This document shows positions 1 through 8,808 of a stretch of DNA of 64,000 nucleotides, piece after piece. The position numbers and the translations under genes are program-made. The stretch spans positions 96,996-160,995 of the forward strand of contig DCUQ01000010.1 of assembly GCA_002327865.1 (NCBI GenBank). The letters are read 5' to 3'. Source of the DNA: Syntrophaceae bacterium UBA2210 (lineage in GTDB: Bacteria > Desulfobacterota > Syntrophia > Syntrophales > UBA2210). The stretch's first letter is position 1. Every line of letters begins with the position of its first letter. Under the pieces are notes generated by a model. The model saw only the letters and a list, made by a program, of their open reading frames with translations, searched no databases and had not been told where the DNA came from.

Positions 1-927
1 TTGAATCTAGTGGACAGGATTGGCCCCGATTTTTCCAGGGCCGTAGAAATTATAGCTGAAAAGAAAGGCCGCGTCATCGTTACCGGAATAGGGAAATCGG
101 GTCTTGTCGGGAGAAAGATAGTCGCAACCCTGACAAGCACGGGAACCCCTGCTATTTTTCTCCATCCGGTAGAAGGATTGCACGGAGATCTCGGGATCGT
201 AACCAGGGAAGATGTAATACTCGCCATATCAAACAGCGGGGAGACGAACGAATTGAATATTCTAATCTCTAATGTAAGAGATATCGGACTGCCCCTCATC
301 GCGTTCACTGGTAATATTAATTCGACTCTCGCCAAAAGCAGCGATGTGGTTATAGACGTGAGTGTAAGCCGTGAAGCTTGCCCTTTCGGTCTGGCACCGA
401 CATCGAGTACAACCGCCACATTGGCCATGGGGGATGCGCTGGCTGTTGCTCTTGTAGATCATATGAATTTCACCGAAAAGGACTTCTATAAGTTTCACCC
501 CGGAGGGCACCTGGGACAAAGGCTGATGGCAAGGGTAAAAGATGTCATGATCGGCGGTGACGACATCCCGGTCGTGCCTTTGGGAACCTCCGCGGTCGAA
601 GCCATTGAAAAAATGGACAAGAAAAACCTTGGCTTTATATTCATAACGGACATGGAGCAGCATCTTCTGGGTATAATAACCGATGGAGATCTGAGACGGC
701 ACGTCAGAAAAGGAACAAGCATAAATGAACAGCTCGTGGACGATTTGATGACAAAAAAACCCAAGACTATTGACCCCGATACATCTCTGGCACAAACCAT
801 AGAAATTATGCAAAAGGACGAGATCACCGCATTGGCGATCATAGACAGTCACAGGCACCTTGAAGGGTACGTCCACCTCCACGACATACTGGGGAGAGGC
901 GGAACCATAAAGATTTCCATGCCGTAA
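1..927 (+). CDS. kdsD: Arabinose-5-phosphate isomerase, 5' truncated by the window edge
   Basis: Isomerises ribulose 5-phosphate to arabinose 5-phosphate, the first step to Kdo for lipopolysaccharide or capsule; cytoplasmic. The visible 308 residues hold a SIS sugar-isomerase domain (about 1-150; GKSG at 31-34, SNSGET at 77-82, and the family-typical PTSSTTATLAMGDALAVAL stretch) followed by two CBS domains (about 175-300, including ITDGDLRR). E. coli KdsD is 328 residues and has about 25 more N-terminal residues, so the TTG at position 1 is probably an internal codon and the true start lies outside the window. Family assignment is secure; KdsD versus the capsule paralogue KpsF cannot be separated here. 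Confidence 0.93.
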   Translation: MNLVDRIGPDFSRAVEIIAEKKGRVIVTGIGKSGLVGRKIVATLTSTGTPAIFLHPVEGLHGDLGIVTREDVILAISNSGETNELNILISNVRDIGLPLIAFTGNINSTLAKSSDVVIDVSVSREACPFGLAPTSSTTATLAMGDALAVALVDHMNFTEKDFYKFHPGGHLGQRLMARVKDVMIGGDDIPVVPLGTSAVEAIEKMDKKNLGFIFITDMEQHLLGIITDGDLRRHVRKGTSINEQLVDDLMTKKPKTIDPDTSLAQTIEIMQKDEITALAIIDSHRHLEGYVHLHDILGRGGTIKISMP

Positions 928-990
928 TAAAAAAGAGATGAAGACATCGTGCGGTGTTAATCCCGCGCATCAACAGGCGAACCGAATAGC

Positions 991-1236
991 ATGTCTCAAG
1001 ACTACTTCATTATCCGCTGTCTCAGGTGCGGGCAGAAAAACCGCATATTCAGGAATCGACTGAAAGACCGGCCTATTTGCGGCCGGTGTGGTTTCCTTCT
1101 GGATGAACTTGTCGTGCAATGCCTTAACTGCGGAGCCAAAAACCGCATACCAGAAGATAGACTCGATGATTTTCTTCTCTGTGCCAAGTGTAAGGCTCAC
1201 CTCTATCGTAAAAGTATCGGTAACGATCCTTCATGA
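991..1236 (+). CDS. Small protein with two tandem zinc-ribbon repeats
   Basis: An 81-residue protein made almost entirely of two copies of one unit: a CLRCGQKNRI knuckle paired with CGRC, then a CLNCGAKNRI knuckle paired with CAKC. Each unit has four cysteines in CxxC pairs about 20 residues apart, enough for one zinc ion per unit. The KNRI and RL(K/D)D context resembles the N-terminal zinc finger of thioredoxin 2 (TrxC), but no thioredoxin domain follows. No clear Shine-Dalgarno is seen. Its TGA overlaps the next possible start (ATGA), suggesting coupling to the Nudix-like gene. Function unknown; a nucleic-acid or protein-binding adaptor is plausible. Confidence 0.65.
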   Translation: MSQDYFIIRCLRCGQKNRIFRNRLKDRPICGRCGFLLDELVVQCLNCGAKNRIPEDRLDDFLLCAKCKAHLYRKSIGNDPS

Positions 1237-2162
1237 CGGGTGGGAATCGACAAAAACGGCCTTTACACAACTGTTGTAATTATTCCATCATGAATAAAAA
1301 CACTCTCATAAAGCACATCGTGGAACGGCTGAGTGCCGCCGAGATCGACTATCCTGAGAAGATAGGTGCAAGTAAAGAAGCCGGAAGAGATAAAAGGCAA
1401 ATCGAAGCGGGAGTATTGATTCCTTTATTATTCGAGACGAATCGGTCCGCGAACAGCAATGAACCTGTATTCATACTGAGCAAGAGATCAACTGCCGTTT
1501 CGCAGTCAGGAGATTTGAGTGGACCTGGGGGAGAGTTGAAACCTTTTCTTGATCACTTCCTGCGTTCATTAATTGTCCATGGATTCCCTCCCCTTCTGGG
1601 CGGAGCGGCCCTGATTCACGCAAGAGAAAGGGGAAAAGCTGCCTTCGACAGCATAGCCCTCTTTCTTGCCAACGCCGTAAGGGAATCATGGGAAGAAATA
1701 AGGCTGAATCCTTTCAACATACGATTTCTCGGTCCGCTTCCCCCGTATAGGCTGCGCCTGCTTGCGAAAACTATTTTCCCAATGGTAGGTCTTATAGAAA
1801 AAAAATGGGAATTCAACTCCAGCCGGGAGGTCGAAAAGCTGGTCGAAATACCCCTGGAAGCTTTTTACAACAAAGAAAATTACAGCTTTTTTTCTATCCG
1901 CCTTCAGGACAATATGACAGACGGAACGGCATGCGGGTGGAAATCGCCCTGTCTGATATTCGAGAATACCACGGGAGAGGTAGAAACCCTGTGGGGAGCC
2001 ACATTTAATATTATCATGTCGTTTCTCGATATTGTTTTTGACTTTACCCCTCCGGATATACACCCGGAGAAAATCATCACAAAAACGTTGAATACCGATT
2101 ATCTGACGGGAAACGACAGAAGGCGACCCAAATTCCTTGACAAGTTTCGACAGGACAGGTAA
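1233..2162 (+). CDS. Nudix-hydrolase-like protein with an interrupted Nudix box
   Basis: Resembles CoA pyrophosphatase-type Nudix proteins: a beta strand ending ILSKRS (81-86), a glycine-rich GPGGE (97-101) where the family has FPGG, then RESWEE (150-155) matching the REx2EE of the Nudix helix, then LGPLPPYRL like the CoA-group continuation. In a normal Nudix box the two halves are about 12 residues apart; here they are about 49 apart, so a large insertion or a divergent fold is present. The start is uncertain: ATG at 1233 overlaps the upstream stop as ATGA, while ATG at 1290 would begin MNKNTLIKHIVERL, which looks more like a native N-terminus. Substrate unknown. Confidence 0.6.
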   Translation: MTGGNRQKRPLHNCCNYSIMNKNTLIKHIVERLSAAEIDYPEKIGASKEAGRDKRQIEAGVLIPLLFETNRSANSNEPVFILSKRSTAVSQSGDLSGPGGELKPFLDHFLRSLIVHGFPPLLGGAALIHARERGKAAFDSIALFLANAVRESWEEIRLNPFNIRFLGPLPPYRLRLLAKTIFPMVGLIEKKWEFNSSREVEKLVEIPLEAFYNKENYSFFSIRLQDNMTDGTACGWKSPCLIFENTTGEVETLWGATFNIIMSFLDIVFDFTPPDIHPEKIITKTLNTDYLTGNDRRRPKFLDKFRQDR

Positions 2163-2185
2163 CTTTTCCATCCTTAAAACAGAAA

Positions 2186-3346
2186 ATGGAGAAATGTGTG
2201 GTTACAAAAAGAGCATCTGAGATTTCCCCTTTTATTGTCATGGACATCCTTGAAAAAGCGCAGGGAATGGAGCGGGAGGGGAAAGATATCGTTCACCTGG
2301 AGGTAGGGGAACCCGATTTCGATACACCCGAATGTGTAAACGAGGCCTGCTGCAAGGCCATCAAAGACGGTAAAACTCATTACACCCATAGTCTCGGGCT
2401 CATAGAGCTGAGAGAAGCGATCTGCGAGCATTATTTTACAACATATGGAGTGAACATTTCACCGGACCGTATAATCATAACATCCGGCACTTCACCCGCC
2501 ATGTTTCTGCTCTTTGCCGCACTTATAGAAAAAGGCGACGAAATTATCATATCCGATCCGCACTACGCGTGTTATCCGAACTTCATCAGTTTTTGCGGGG
2601 GCGTTCCCGTTCGTGTCAATGTCTATGAAGAAAACGGGTTTCAGTATACACCCGAAGGTATCGGGGGGGAAATAACCTCTCAAACAAAGGGAATCATGAT
2701 AAATTCCCCATCCAATCCGACCGGTAATCTACTGAGCGCCGATATGATGTCAAAAATAGCTTCATATGGCATTCCCGTAATCTCGGATGAGATATATCAC
2801 GGTCTTGTTTATGAAGAGAATCGAGAGCATACGATTCTTGAGTTTACAGATAACGCCTTTGTCATGAACGGATTTTCGAAGGCTTATGCCATGACCGGGT
2901 GGCGGCTGGGATATCTCATCGCGCCAAAAGAATATATGCGTCCCATACAGAAGATTCAGCAGAATTTTTTTATCTCCCCGAACTCCTTCGTCCAGTGGGG
3001 AGGGGTAGCGGCACTTCGGGAAGCGGGAGACGATGTTACACGTATGAAGAATATTTTCAACGAACGGAGGAAATTTATAATAAAGAGACTCCGCGAAATA
3101 GGCCTCGGCATCACCGTGGAACCGACAGGCGCATTCTACATACTGGGCAACATCAAGAATTTTTCCACAAACTCCTATAAAACGGCATTCGACATTCTTG
3201 AAAAGGCACACGTTGGTGTTACACCGGGCATCGACTTTGGAAAAAACTGCGAAGGATATCTCAGATTTTCATATGCAAATTCCCTGGAAAACATAGGGGA
3301 AGGCATTGACAGGATAGAACGGTATCTCAAGGATAATGCGCTATGA
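2186..3346 (+). CDS. Class I/II PLP-dependent aminotransferase
   Basis: A fold-type I aminotransferase of the aspartate aminotransferase superfamily, cytoplasmic, about 386 residues as usual. Visible landmarks are VGEPDFDTP (40-48), NSPSNPTG (173-180, binds the cofactor and substrate carboxylate), SDEIY (200-204, the Asp pairs with the PLP pyridine nitrogen), and NGFSKAYAMTGWRLGY with the Schiff-base lysine at 232; LRFSYA near the end carries the substrate-carboxylate arginine. The sequence resembles archaeal and deltaproteobacterial broad-specificity transaminases; the amino acid used cannot be read. The start may instead be GTG at 2198, which has GGAG about 7 bases upstream. Its stop overlaps the HAD gene by 4 bases. 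Confidence 0.9.
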   Translation: MEKCVVTKRASEISPFIVMDILEKAQGMEREGKDIVHLEVGEPDFDTPECVNEACCKAIKDGKTHYTHSLGLIELREAICEHYFTTYGVNISPDRIIITSGTSPAMFLLFAALIEKGDEIIISDPHYACYPNFISFCGGVPVRVNVYEENGFQYTPEGIGGEITSQTKGIMINSPSNPTGNLLSADMMSKIASYGIPVISDEIYHGLVYEENREHTILEFTDNAFVMNGFSKAYAMTGWRLGYLIAPKEYMRPIQKIQQNFFISPNSFVQWGGVAALREAGDDVTRMKNIFNERRKFIIKRLREIGLGITVEPTGAFYILGNIKNFSTNSYKTAFDILEKAHVGVTPGIDFGKNCEGYLRFSYANSLENIGEGIDRIERYLKDNAL

Positions 3347-3993
3347 TGCCCATCAAGGCCATTCTCTTCGATTTTGACGGCACGCTGGCCGAATTGAATG
3401 TAGACTTTATCCGGATGCGTAAGGCCGTACTTGATCTTATGAGTAATTACTGCAGCGTCCCCGATAATATAAAAGACTGTTATGTGCTGGAAATGATAGA
3501 TGCAGGGAAAGAGCTTGTCTTCAAAAACAATCCGGGCAGGGAAAATGATTTTTTCAAAAAGGCACACGAGCTCATATGTCATATTGAGACTGCGGGATCA
3601 AAGAAAGGAAGACTGCTGGCAGGTACCAGAGAGGTACTGCAACTGCTGAGGGAAAAACGAGTAAAAACCGGCATTGTGACAAGAAATTGCATGGCGGCGA
3701 TAAAACAGCTCTTCCCCGATATAGATTTACATTGCGACGCGGTGATAACCCGGGAATTCACCACGCAGGTAAAACCGCATCCCATACACCTTTTGACGGC
3801 ACTTGATGCGCTTGATACTGATGCACACTCCGCGGCAATGGTGGGAGATCATCCCATGGATATCACCGCAGGGAGAGAAGCAGGCACATATACCATCGGT
3901 GTCCTGACGGGGTACTCGGGTTTTGCGGCCCTCCGCGATGCGGGTGCCGATATGATTATCGAAAAAGCCGCCGATATACCTCAGGTTCTGTAA
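3343..3993 (+). CDS. HAD-superfamily phosphatase, phosphoglycolate phosphatase-like
   Basis: A 216-residue haloacid-dehalogenase phosphohydrolase. Motif I is DFDGT with the nucleophile Asp10 and acid/base Asp12; motif II is the VTRN strand (about 112-115), motif III the lysine in VKPHP, and motif IV GDHPMD. The helical cap between motifs I and II is of the phosphoglycolate phosphatase/beta-phosphoglucomutase class. It overlaps the aminotransferase by ATGA, so the two are probably co-translated. The physiological substrate is unknown; members of this family often clear damaged or side-product phosphate esters. Confidence 0.85.
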   Translation: MMPIKAILFDFDGTLAELNVDFIRMRKAVLDLMSNYCSVPDNIKDCYVLEMIDAGKELVFKNNPGRENDFFKKAHELICHIETAGSKKGRLLAGTREVLQLLREKRVKTGIVTRNCMAAIKQLFPDIDLHCDAVITREFTTQVKPHPIHLLTALDALDTDAHSAAMVGDHPMDITAGREAGTYTIGVLTGYSGFAALRDAGADMIIEKAADIPQVL

Positions 3994-4089
3994 CAGCAGT
4001 CGGCAGGATGAATTCAGATAATTACAATCCCGAACGGTTTGTTACCCTATACTTCTCTTTTCAAAGGATTTATAAAAGGACTAAAGCAT

Positions 4090-4458
4090 ATGTATGAAAT
4101 CACGGTAATAAAAACATTCTCCGCCGCCCATGATCTGGACATAGGAGGCAAGCATGAAGGGATTCACGGACACAATTTCAAGGTGGAAGCCACGATCGAA
4201 TCCGAAGAGTTGAATACGGACGGTCTTGTTCTCGATTTCAGGGTATTGAAAAAATGGCTGAATGAAATCCTCGAAGAGATGGATCATAAGTTTCTCGGTA
4301 ATCTTCCACCATTCATCGACATAAGCCCTACAGCGGAAAACATTGCCAGATTCATATATGACAGACTGGGAAGGAATGCGGCTTCGATGGATCTGCAGGT
4401 ATCAAGAATCGTGGTATGGGAATCCGAAAATTCAAAGGCGTTATATACGAAAAGCTGA
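4090..4458 (+). CDS. 6-pyruvoyl-tetrahydropterin synthase family protein, PTPS-III-like
   Basis: A 122-residue member of the PTPS/QueD family with zinc-binding histidines in SAAH (H14) and HGH (H26, H28). QueD proteins have the catalytic cysteine four residues before HGH; here that residue is His22 and Glu23 follows, giving KHEGIHGH. A glutamate in this loop is the hallmark of the PTPS-III group, which makes 6-hydroxymethyl-dihydropterin from dihydroneopterin triphosphate and replaces FolB in folate synthesis. The next gene is FolE2, the enzyme that makes that substrate, which supports a folate role over queuosine. Start chosen at ATG 4090 because MYEITVIKTFSAAH is the family N-terminus; the ORF is open further upstream. 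Confidence 0.8.
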   Translation: MYEITVIKTFSAAHDLDIGGKHEGIHGHNFKVEATIESEELNTDGLVLDFRVLKKWLNEILEEMDHKFLGNLPPFIDISPTAENIARFIYDRLGRNAASMDLQVSRIVVWESENSKALYTKS

Positions 4459-4496
4459 ATGTCCGGATTCACAGGGAACTCAAAGGCACGGGGAAA

Positions 4497-5264
4497 ATGG
4501 TAGACGTACAGAATCTAAAAGATCACAGAAATATAGATATCCAAAAGGTGGGTGTAAAAGGGATAAAGTATCCCATCATCGTTCTCGACAAAGAGAACGG
4601 AACACAACATGTCAATGCCACCATAAATATGTACGTCAATCTCCCGCACCGTTTCAAGGGAACACATATGAGCCGTTTCGTCGAGGTCTTAAACGATTAC
4701 AGAGGCCGGATTAATATAAAAACCTTTCGTAAAATCCTGAGCGAGATGAAAGAAAAACTTAACGCCGAATCCGCCCACATGGAAATAAATTTTCCATACT
4801 TTGTTGAAAAAACAGCGCCCGTCTCGAAAGCAAAAAGTCTTATGGAATACCAATGTTCTTTTCTTGGAGAAAACAGTGGAGAAAAAGATGATTTTCTCGT
4901 AGGAATTGCCGTACCAGTCACAACAGCGTGCCCCTGTTCAAAGGAAATAAGTGAAGCAGGTGCACATAATCAGAGAAGCATCGTCAGGGTTAATTTGAAG
5001 TTTAAAAAATTCTTCTGGATAGAAGATATCATCAGACTGGCGGAAGAATCGGCAAGCAGCGAGATCTTTTCTCTTCTCAAACGCGCGGATGAAAAGTATG
5101 TAACGGAAAAAGCATATAACAATCCAATGTTTGTAGAAGACGTTGTGAGAACCATTGCTGAGAAACTCAACAGGATCGAAAATTTCACGTGGTACAGCGT
5201 TGAAGCGGAAAACATGGAAAGCATACATAATCACAATGCGTATGCCTATATAGAAAAGTCCTGA
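4497..5264 (+). CDS. folE2: GTP cyclohydrolase FolE2 (type IB)
   Basis: Converts GTP to 7,8-dihydroneopterin triphosphate, the entry step to folate and queuosine; the FolE2 type can use metals other than zinc. The 255-residue protein carries the signature TTACPCSKEIS with cysteines at 145 and 147, the latter matching the metal-binding active-site cysteine of the family, and NHNAYAY near the C-terminus. ATG 4497 is chosen because MVDVQNLKDHRNIDIQKVGV aligns with known FolE2 N-termini; a longer frame overlapping the PTPS gene is less likely. Pairing with the PTPS-III-like gene 39 bases upstream suggests a two-gene pteridine unit. Confidence 0.92.
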   Translation: MVDVQNLKDHRNIDIQKVGVKGIKYPIIVLDKENGTQHVNATINMYVNLPHRFKGTHMSRFVEVLNDYRGRINIKTFRKILSEMKEKLNAESAHMEINFPYFVEKTAPVSKAKSLMEYQCSFLGENSGEKDDFLVGIAVPVTTACPCSKEISEAGAHNQRSIVRVNLKFKKFFWIEDIIRLAEESASSEIFSLLKRADEKYVTEKAYNNPMFVEDVVRTIAEKLNRIENFTWYSVEAENMESIHNHNAYAYIEKS

Positions 5265-5309
5265 TGTTGAAAGCTCTCAATCAAGCCGTTTTTGTATCCA
5301 TGAATGATT

Positions 5310-7874
5310 CTACTGACTGACACCTATCAGTTCATAGACCTTAAGATTCCCGATTGTACCGTCTTCACTTATCGTTACTTCCCGCACATCCAGATGTGTT
5401 TTCGCGGCGCTCAGCGTTTTCTCACTGATCAGGATACTGTTGGGATAGGCTTTCGTACACGCCTGTAACTTGAACACTACGTTGACGGAATCGCCGATAA
5501 CGGTATAGTCCATCTTCTTCTCAAAACCGATATTCCCTACGACAACTTCACCGGTGTGAATACTGATCCCGACATTTACAGAATTGCCTATCTCTTTCAG
5601 GCAGTAATCGTTGACTTCAGCGATGGCTTCTCTCATCCCGATTGCGGCGGCAATGGCGTTATCGGCATCCATGATACTCGAGACCGGAGCGCCGAAAATT
5701 GCCAGAAAACCATCACCGAGATATTTATCAACAATGCCGTGGTGTTTGAATACGATTCCGCCCATAATGGAGAAGAAGTGATTGAGCATCCGCACGGTCT
5801 TTTGCGGACCGATCTTTTGGACGAGCATTGAAAAACCCCGTATATCGATATTGATGAGGGTAAGCATCCTGAATTCCTCGACCGCAAGTTCTTCCGTATC
5901 AGTGCCATAGACAATCTTATCTACTATCTCCTTGGGAACGAATTTCTGGAAAATACGGCGAATTTCACGTTCACTCTCCGCCATGGATACCGTCTCATTG
6001 TAAAGATTGGCATTTTCTATGGCAACGCTGACAGAGGATGCGATGGATTGCAGCAACTGCTTGTCCCCGGCATTGAAATCTCCGTCCGTCTTGTTAAATA
6101 CCTCGATAACACCCGTAACCCTGCCCTGGGATATCATTGGAACACACAGAATGGCTTTAGTATTAAAACCGGCAACTTCGTCGACATCGGGACAAAAGAG
6201 AGAAGATGCACTGGTATCGTTCACTATTACCGGATTACCCCGGGCAGCGACGTAACCGGCAACCCCCCGACCTACCTTTATCCGGATCCCCTGCAGCGTA
6301 TCCATATCGATGTTCAAGGCAACGGTAAATTCGAGCCCGTCTTCACGCATGAGAAGAACGGCACCTGCTTCAACGCTCATGGCAGTCCTTATCATATCCA
6401 TGGTGTACTTGAGAACCTGGTTTATATCGAACGTGGATGACGCGAGCGCACTTCCTATCTGTTTCAACGTGTCCAGTTCCCTGTCACGTTTGATGACATA
6501 ATCACTAAGCCGGGTTCGCTCCATCGCGAGCGAAAGGGCATCCGCCATTCTCTCCGTCAGGTCCTGTAAATCATAAAATACGTCGGTATCATCCGCACAC
6601 AAAACCAGTATACCGGCAACACCACTATATGTCTTCAAAGGAACAAGCATGCAGGAATTATTCCCGCAAAGGATTGCCCTCTCACTTTCATGTACAAGGG
6701 AAGAAGTGTCCTTTTCGATTAACGTAATTCCCTGTTTCAAAACTTTGTCAAAAATTGATCCCTGACAGGGATAGTATACATCCTTCGAGATGTTCACACG
6801 TCCGGTGGTCACAAAATCAAGGACACGTATATTTTTCGGCCTGGTATCATCCTCTACCAGAATAATCGAAAGGTCAGGCGAAAGAGTTGACTGTATCTCA
6901 CCGAGTATTACCTGCAACAATTCCCCGCCTTTGAGACTGGAATTAATAGCCTTGACGATCTTCTGAACGGAGTCGAGATGAGTTTCACTGTCGTTCTTTT
7001 CTTTCAACAAACGCAGGTTCTCATAAGTAAACGCCGCGCTGCTCAAGAGTGGCGTCATTATATCTACTTCTTCCCCCGTGAAAGGATGGGTGTTATTTTT
7101 TCTGGAAAGCGTGAATACCCCGACAATATCCCGTATAGTCTTAAAGGGCATGCAGATAAATGACTTTGTACCGTACTGCTGGCGGTTCTTCCTGCCAAAC
7201 CGGCTGTCCGTTTCAATATCTTCAACCAGAAGGGGGGACTTGTTGATGACCGCATATTTGGCAATGCTGTCTGCAAAATCCACCCTGTCGCCCAATTTCA
7301 GATGTTCTCCGAGACCGATGGTGGCCTTCACCACAAAAGACTTCCTGTGAGGATGCTCCAGGATCAGCACAGAACCGATATCGGCGTTCGTCAACTTCAG
7401 GGCTCTTTCCAGGGTGACGTAAAGGATTTCCTCTGGGTCAAAGGTCACATAGCAGAGGTCCGAAAGTTCCTTGAAAATAGCTATCTCAGAAATCTTTTGC
7501 TGAAGCTGCCCGAAGGTTATTCCAAACTGGTTCTCCAGCGCACTGAAGGTATCAACGATATTACCGATTTCATCAATTCCCCTTTTAGGTTGCTCGATGA
7601 GAAATTCCGAAGCCACTTTCTCGGAAACCTCTTTAGATATAATTCCTACCCTGTCAAATATCCTGCGGAGAAGGGTAAATCCAATCAGTGAAAAAAGGAG
7701 GAAAAGGATAAGAAAGACAAGAAGGTACTCGTCGGACATAATGTCGTATCTGATGCCGAAAAAGATAATCCCGCCGACAGGAAACAGGAAAAAAAGGGCG
7801 AAGATAAGGTTCATCCAGTTGTACAACCCTCTGCTCTCGGGAGCGAACCTTCTGAAAAAACCGGTCGATCTCAT
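5310..7874 (-). CDS. Membrane-anchored GAF-domain class III adenylate/guanylate cyclase
   Basis: An 854-residue signalling protein: two membrane segments (about 20-42 and 48-70), a HAMP-like linker (about 70-120), three GAF domains (about 150-285, 310-450, 470-625), and a class III nucleotide cyclase domain (about 660-850). Cyclase motifs are NIDIRGFS (first metal Asp), KYLGDGFLAIFG (second metal Asp), HTGEVVVGNIG and TVIGDSVN. The transition-state arginine normally found in the NxxxR helix is lysine here (K802, N798). A good SD (AAAGGACT) precedes ATG at 7874. It probably makes cAMP in response to a small ligand bound by GAF, but activity needs proof because of the Arg-to-Lys change. Confidence 0.88.
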   Translation of the reverse strand: MRSTGFFRRFAPESRGLYNWMNLIFALFFLFPVGGIIFFGIRYDIMSDEYLLVFLILFLLFSLIGFTLLRRIFDRVGIISKEVSEKVASEFLIEQPKRGIDEIGNIVDTFSALENQFGITFGQLQQKISEIAIFKELSDLCYVTFDPEEILYVTLERALKLTNADIGSVLILEHPHRKSFVVKATIGLGEHLKLGDRVDFADSIAKYAVINKSPLLVEDIETDSRFGRKNRQQYGTKSFICMPFKTIRDIVGVFTLSRKNNTHPFTGEEVDIMTPLLSSAAFTYENLRLLKEKNDSETHLDSVQKIVKAINSSLKGGELLQVILGEIQSTLSPDLSIILVEDDTRPKNIRVLDFVTTGRVNISKDVYYPCQGSIFDKVLKQGITLIEKDTSSLVHESERAILCGNNSCMLVPLKTYSGVAGILVLCADDTDVFYDLQDLTERMADALSLAMERTRLSDYVIKRDRELDTLKQIGSALASSTFDINQVLKYTMDMIRTAMSVEAGAVLLMREDGLEFTVALNIDMDTLQGIRIKVGRGVAGYVAARGNPVIVNDTSASSLFCPDVDEVAGFNTKAILCVPMISQGRVTGVIEVFNKTDGDFNAGDKQLLQSIASSVSVAIENANLYNETVSMAESEREIRRIFQKFVPKEIVDKIVYGTDTEELAVEEFRMLTLINIDIRGFSMLVQKIGPQKTVRMLNHFFSIMGGIVFKHHGIVDKYLGDGFLAIFGAPVSSIMDADNAIAAAIGMREAIAEVNDYCLKEIGNSVNVGISIHTGEVVVGNIGFEKKMDYTVIGDSVNVVFKLQACTKAYPNSILISEKTLSAAKTHLDVREVTISEDGTIGNLKVYELIGVSQ

Positions 7875-7984
7875 TTCGTAGTCCTTTTTTAATAAAAGAG
7901 TCCGATAAATATGACGAATCGCAAGTGTTGCTCAAGATACCAGCAAAATACCTGAAAACCCCCGGCAATGCAACTACCAATAAA

Positions 7985-8623
7985 TTACTTAAGCGGTTTT
8001 ATGATTTCCTCCGCCATGAGCCTGTATCCGTCAGAAAGCGGGTGCACGTGGTCGGACTGAACCAGGTCGTCAAATCGTAAGCCCTGCGATATCCTGGTTT
8101 TCCAGTACTTGTGCACTTGTGCTAGCGGGAGTTCATAGAGATCGGCTAATTCCTCGAGCTTCTCATAATACCTTTCCAGAAGCATATTATCTTCCCGGTT
8201 GCCGAGACATACCGAGGTCACAAGGATGATCTCCGAGTCGGTACTACCCATAATCCTTTTTATAATCATTTCGATGTTGTTTCTGAACGCTTCCGGCGTG
8301 TATCCGGAAAAGGCATCGTTGATGCCAAACTGCACAAAAACACAATCAGGGTTGCGACTCAGTACATCTTTCTGTAACCTGTTCAGGCCGCCCAGCGCAG
8401 TACCCGCGGGTATCCCGCAATTTATCAAACTGAATATGGCATCGGGGAACCTCTCGGCAATCATTTCACCCAGAAAATCCAGGTATCCTTTCTCCACCAT
8501 CCAGCCATATGTAAGCGAATCACCCAAAGCCACCATGACAACGGGAATGCCCGACATGAGCTTTTTTATCGTTTTTATCGCTTTTCTTCCGGGTTCCATT
8601 TCAACAGGTTCTGGTAGTTGCAC
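7985..8623 (-). CDS. SGNH/GDSL-type esterase or lipase
   Basis: A 212-residue SGNH hydrolase with block I GDSLT (nucleophile Ser36), a Gly in block II (NCGIPAGTA), block III GIND, and block V DHVHP carrying the catalytic Asp/His pair. No signal peptide is seen, so it is probably cytoplasmic or has an unrecognised start; GTG at 8623 is used, with ATG at 8599 as alternative, neither having a strong SD. Substrate unknown: the family includes lysophospholipases, thioesterases and carbohydrate deacetylases. It lies about 110 bases downstream of the cyclase gene on the same strand. Confidence 0.85.
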   Translation of the reverse strand: MQLPEPVEMEPGRKAIKTIKKLMSGIPVVMVALGDSLTYGWMVEKGYLDFLGEMIAERFPDAIFSLINCGIPAGTALGGLNRLQKDVLSRNPDCVFVQFGINDAFSGYTPEAFRNNIEMIIKRIMGSTDSEIILVTSVCLGNREDNMLLERYYEKLEELADLYELPLAQVHKYWKTRISQGLRFDDLVQSDHVHPLSDGYRLMAEEIIKPLK

Positions 8624-8808
8624 TTTAAAAATTTGTCAAGAATAAACAGAACTACGAGACGTGAATGTCAACAATAGATAAAGAAAATAATAAAAATTCA
8701 GAATTATGATCAAGTTTTGGGGTTTCGAGTTGAAATTTCCGAAAGGATGTTTTATGTTTGGCACATCCCATATAGAAACCTCAAGGCATTTTGCAGGACA
8801 AAACATAT

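Noticed and set aside
262..882. Long antisense frames over kdsD, and similar shadows over the cyclase, the TRAP permease and the M16C protease
   Set aside because: They lie opposite clear conserved genes, have no SD and no recognisable protein features.
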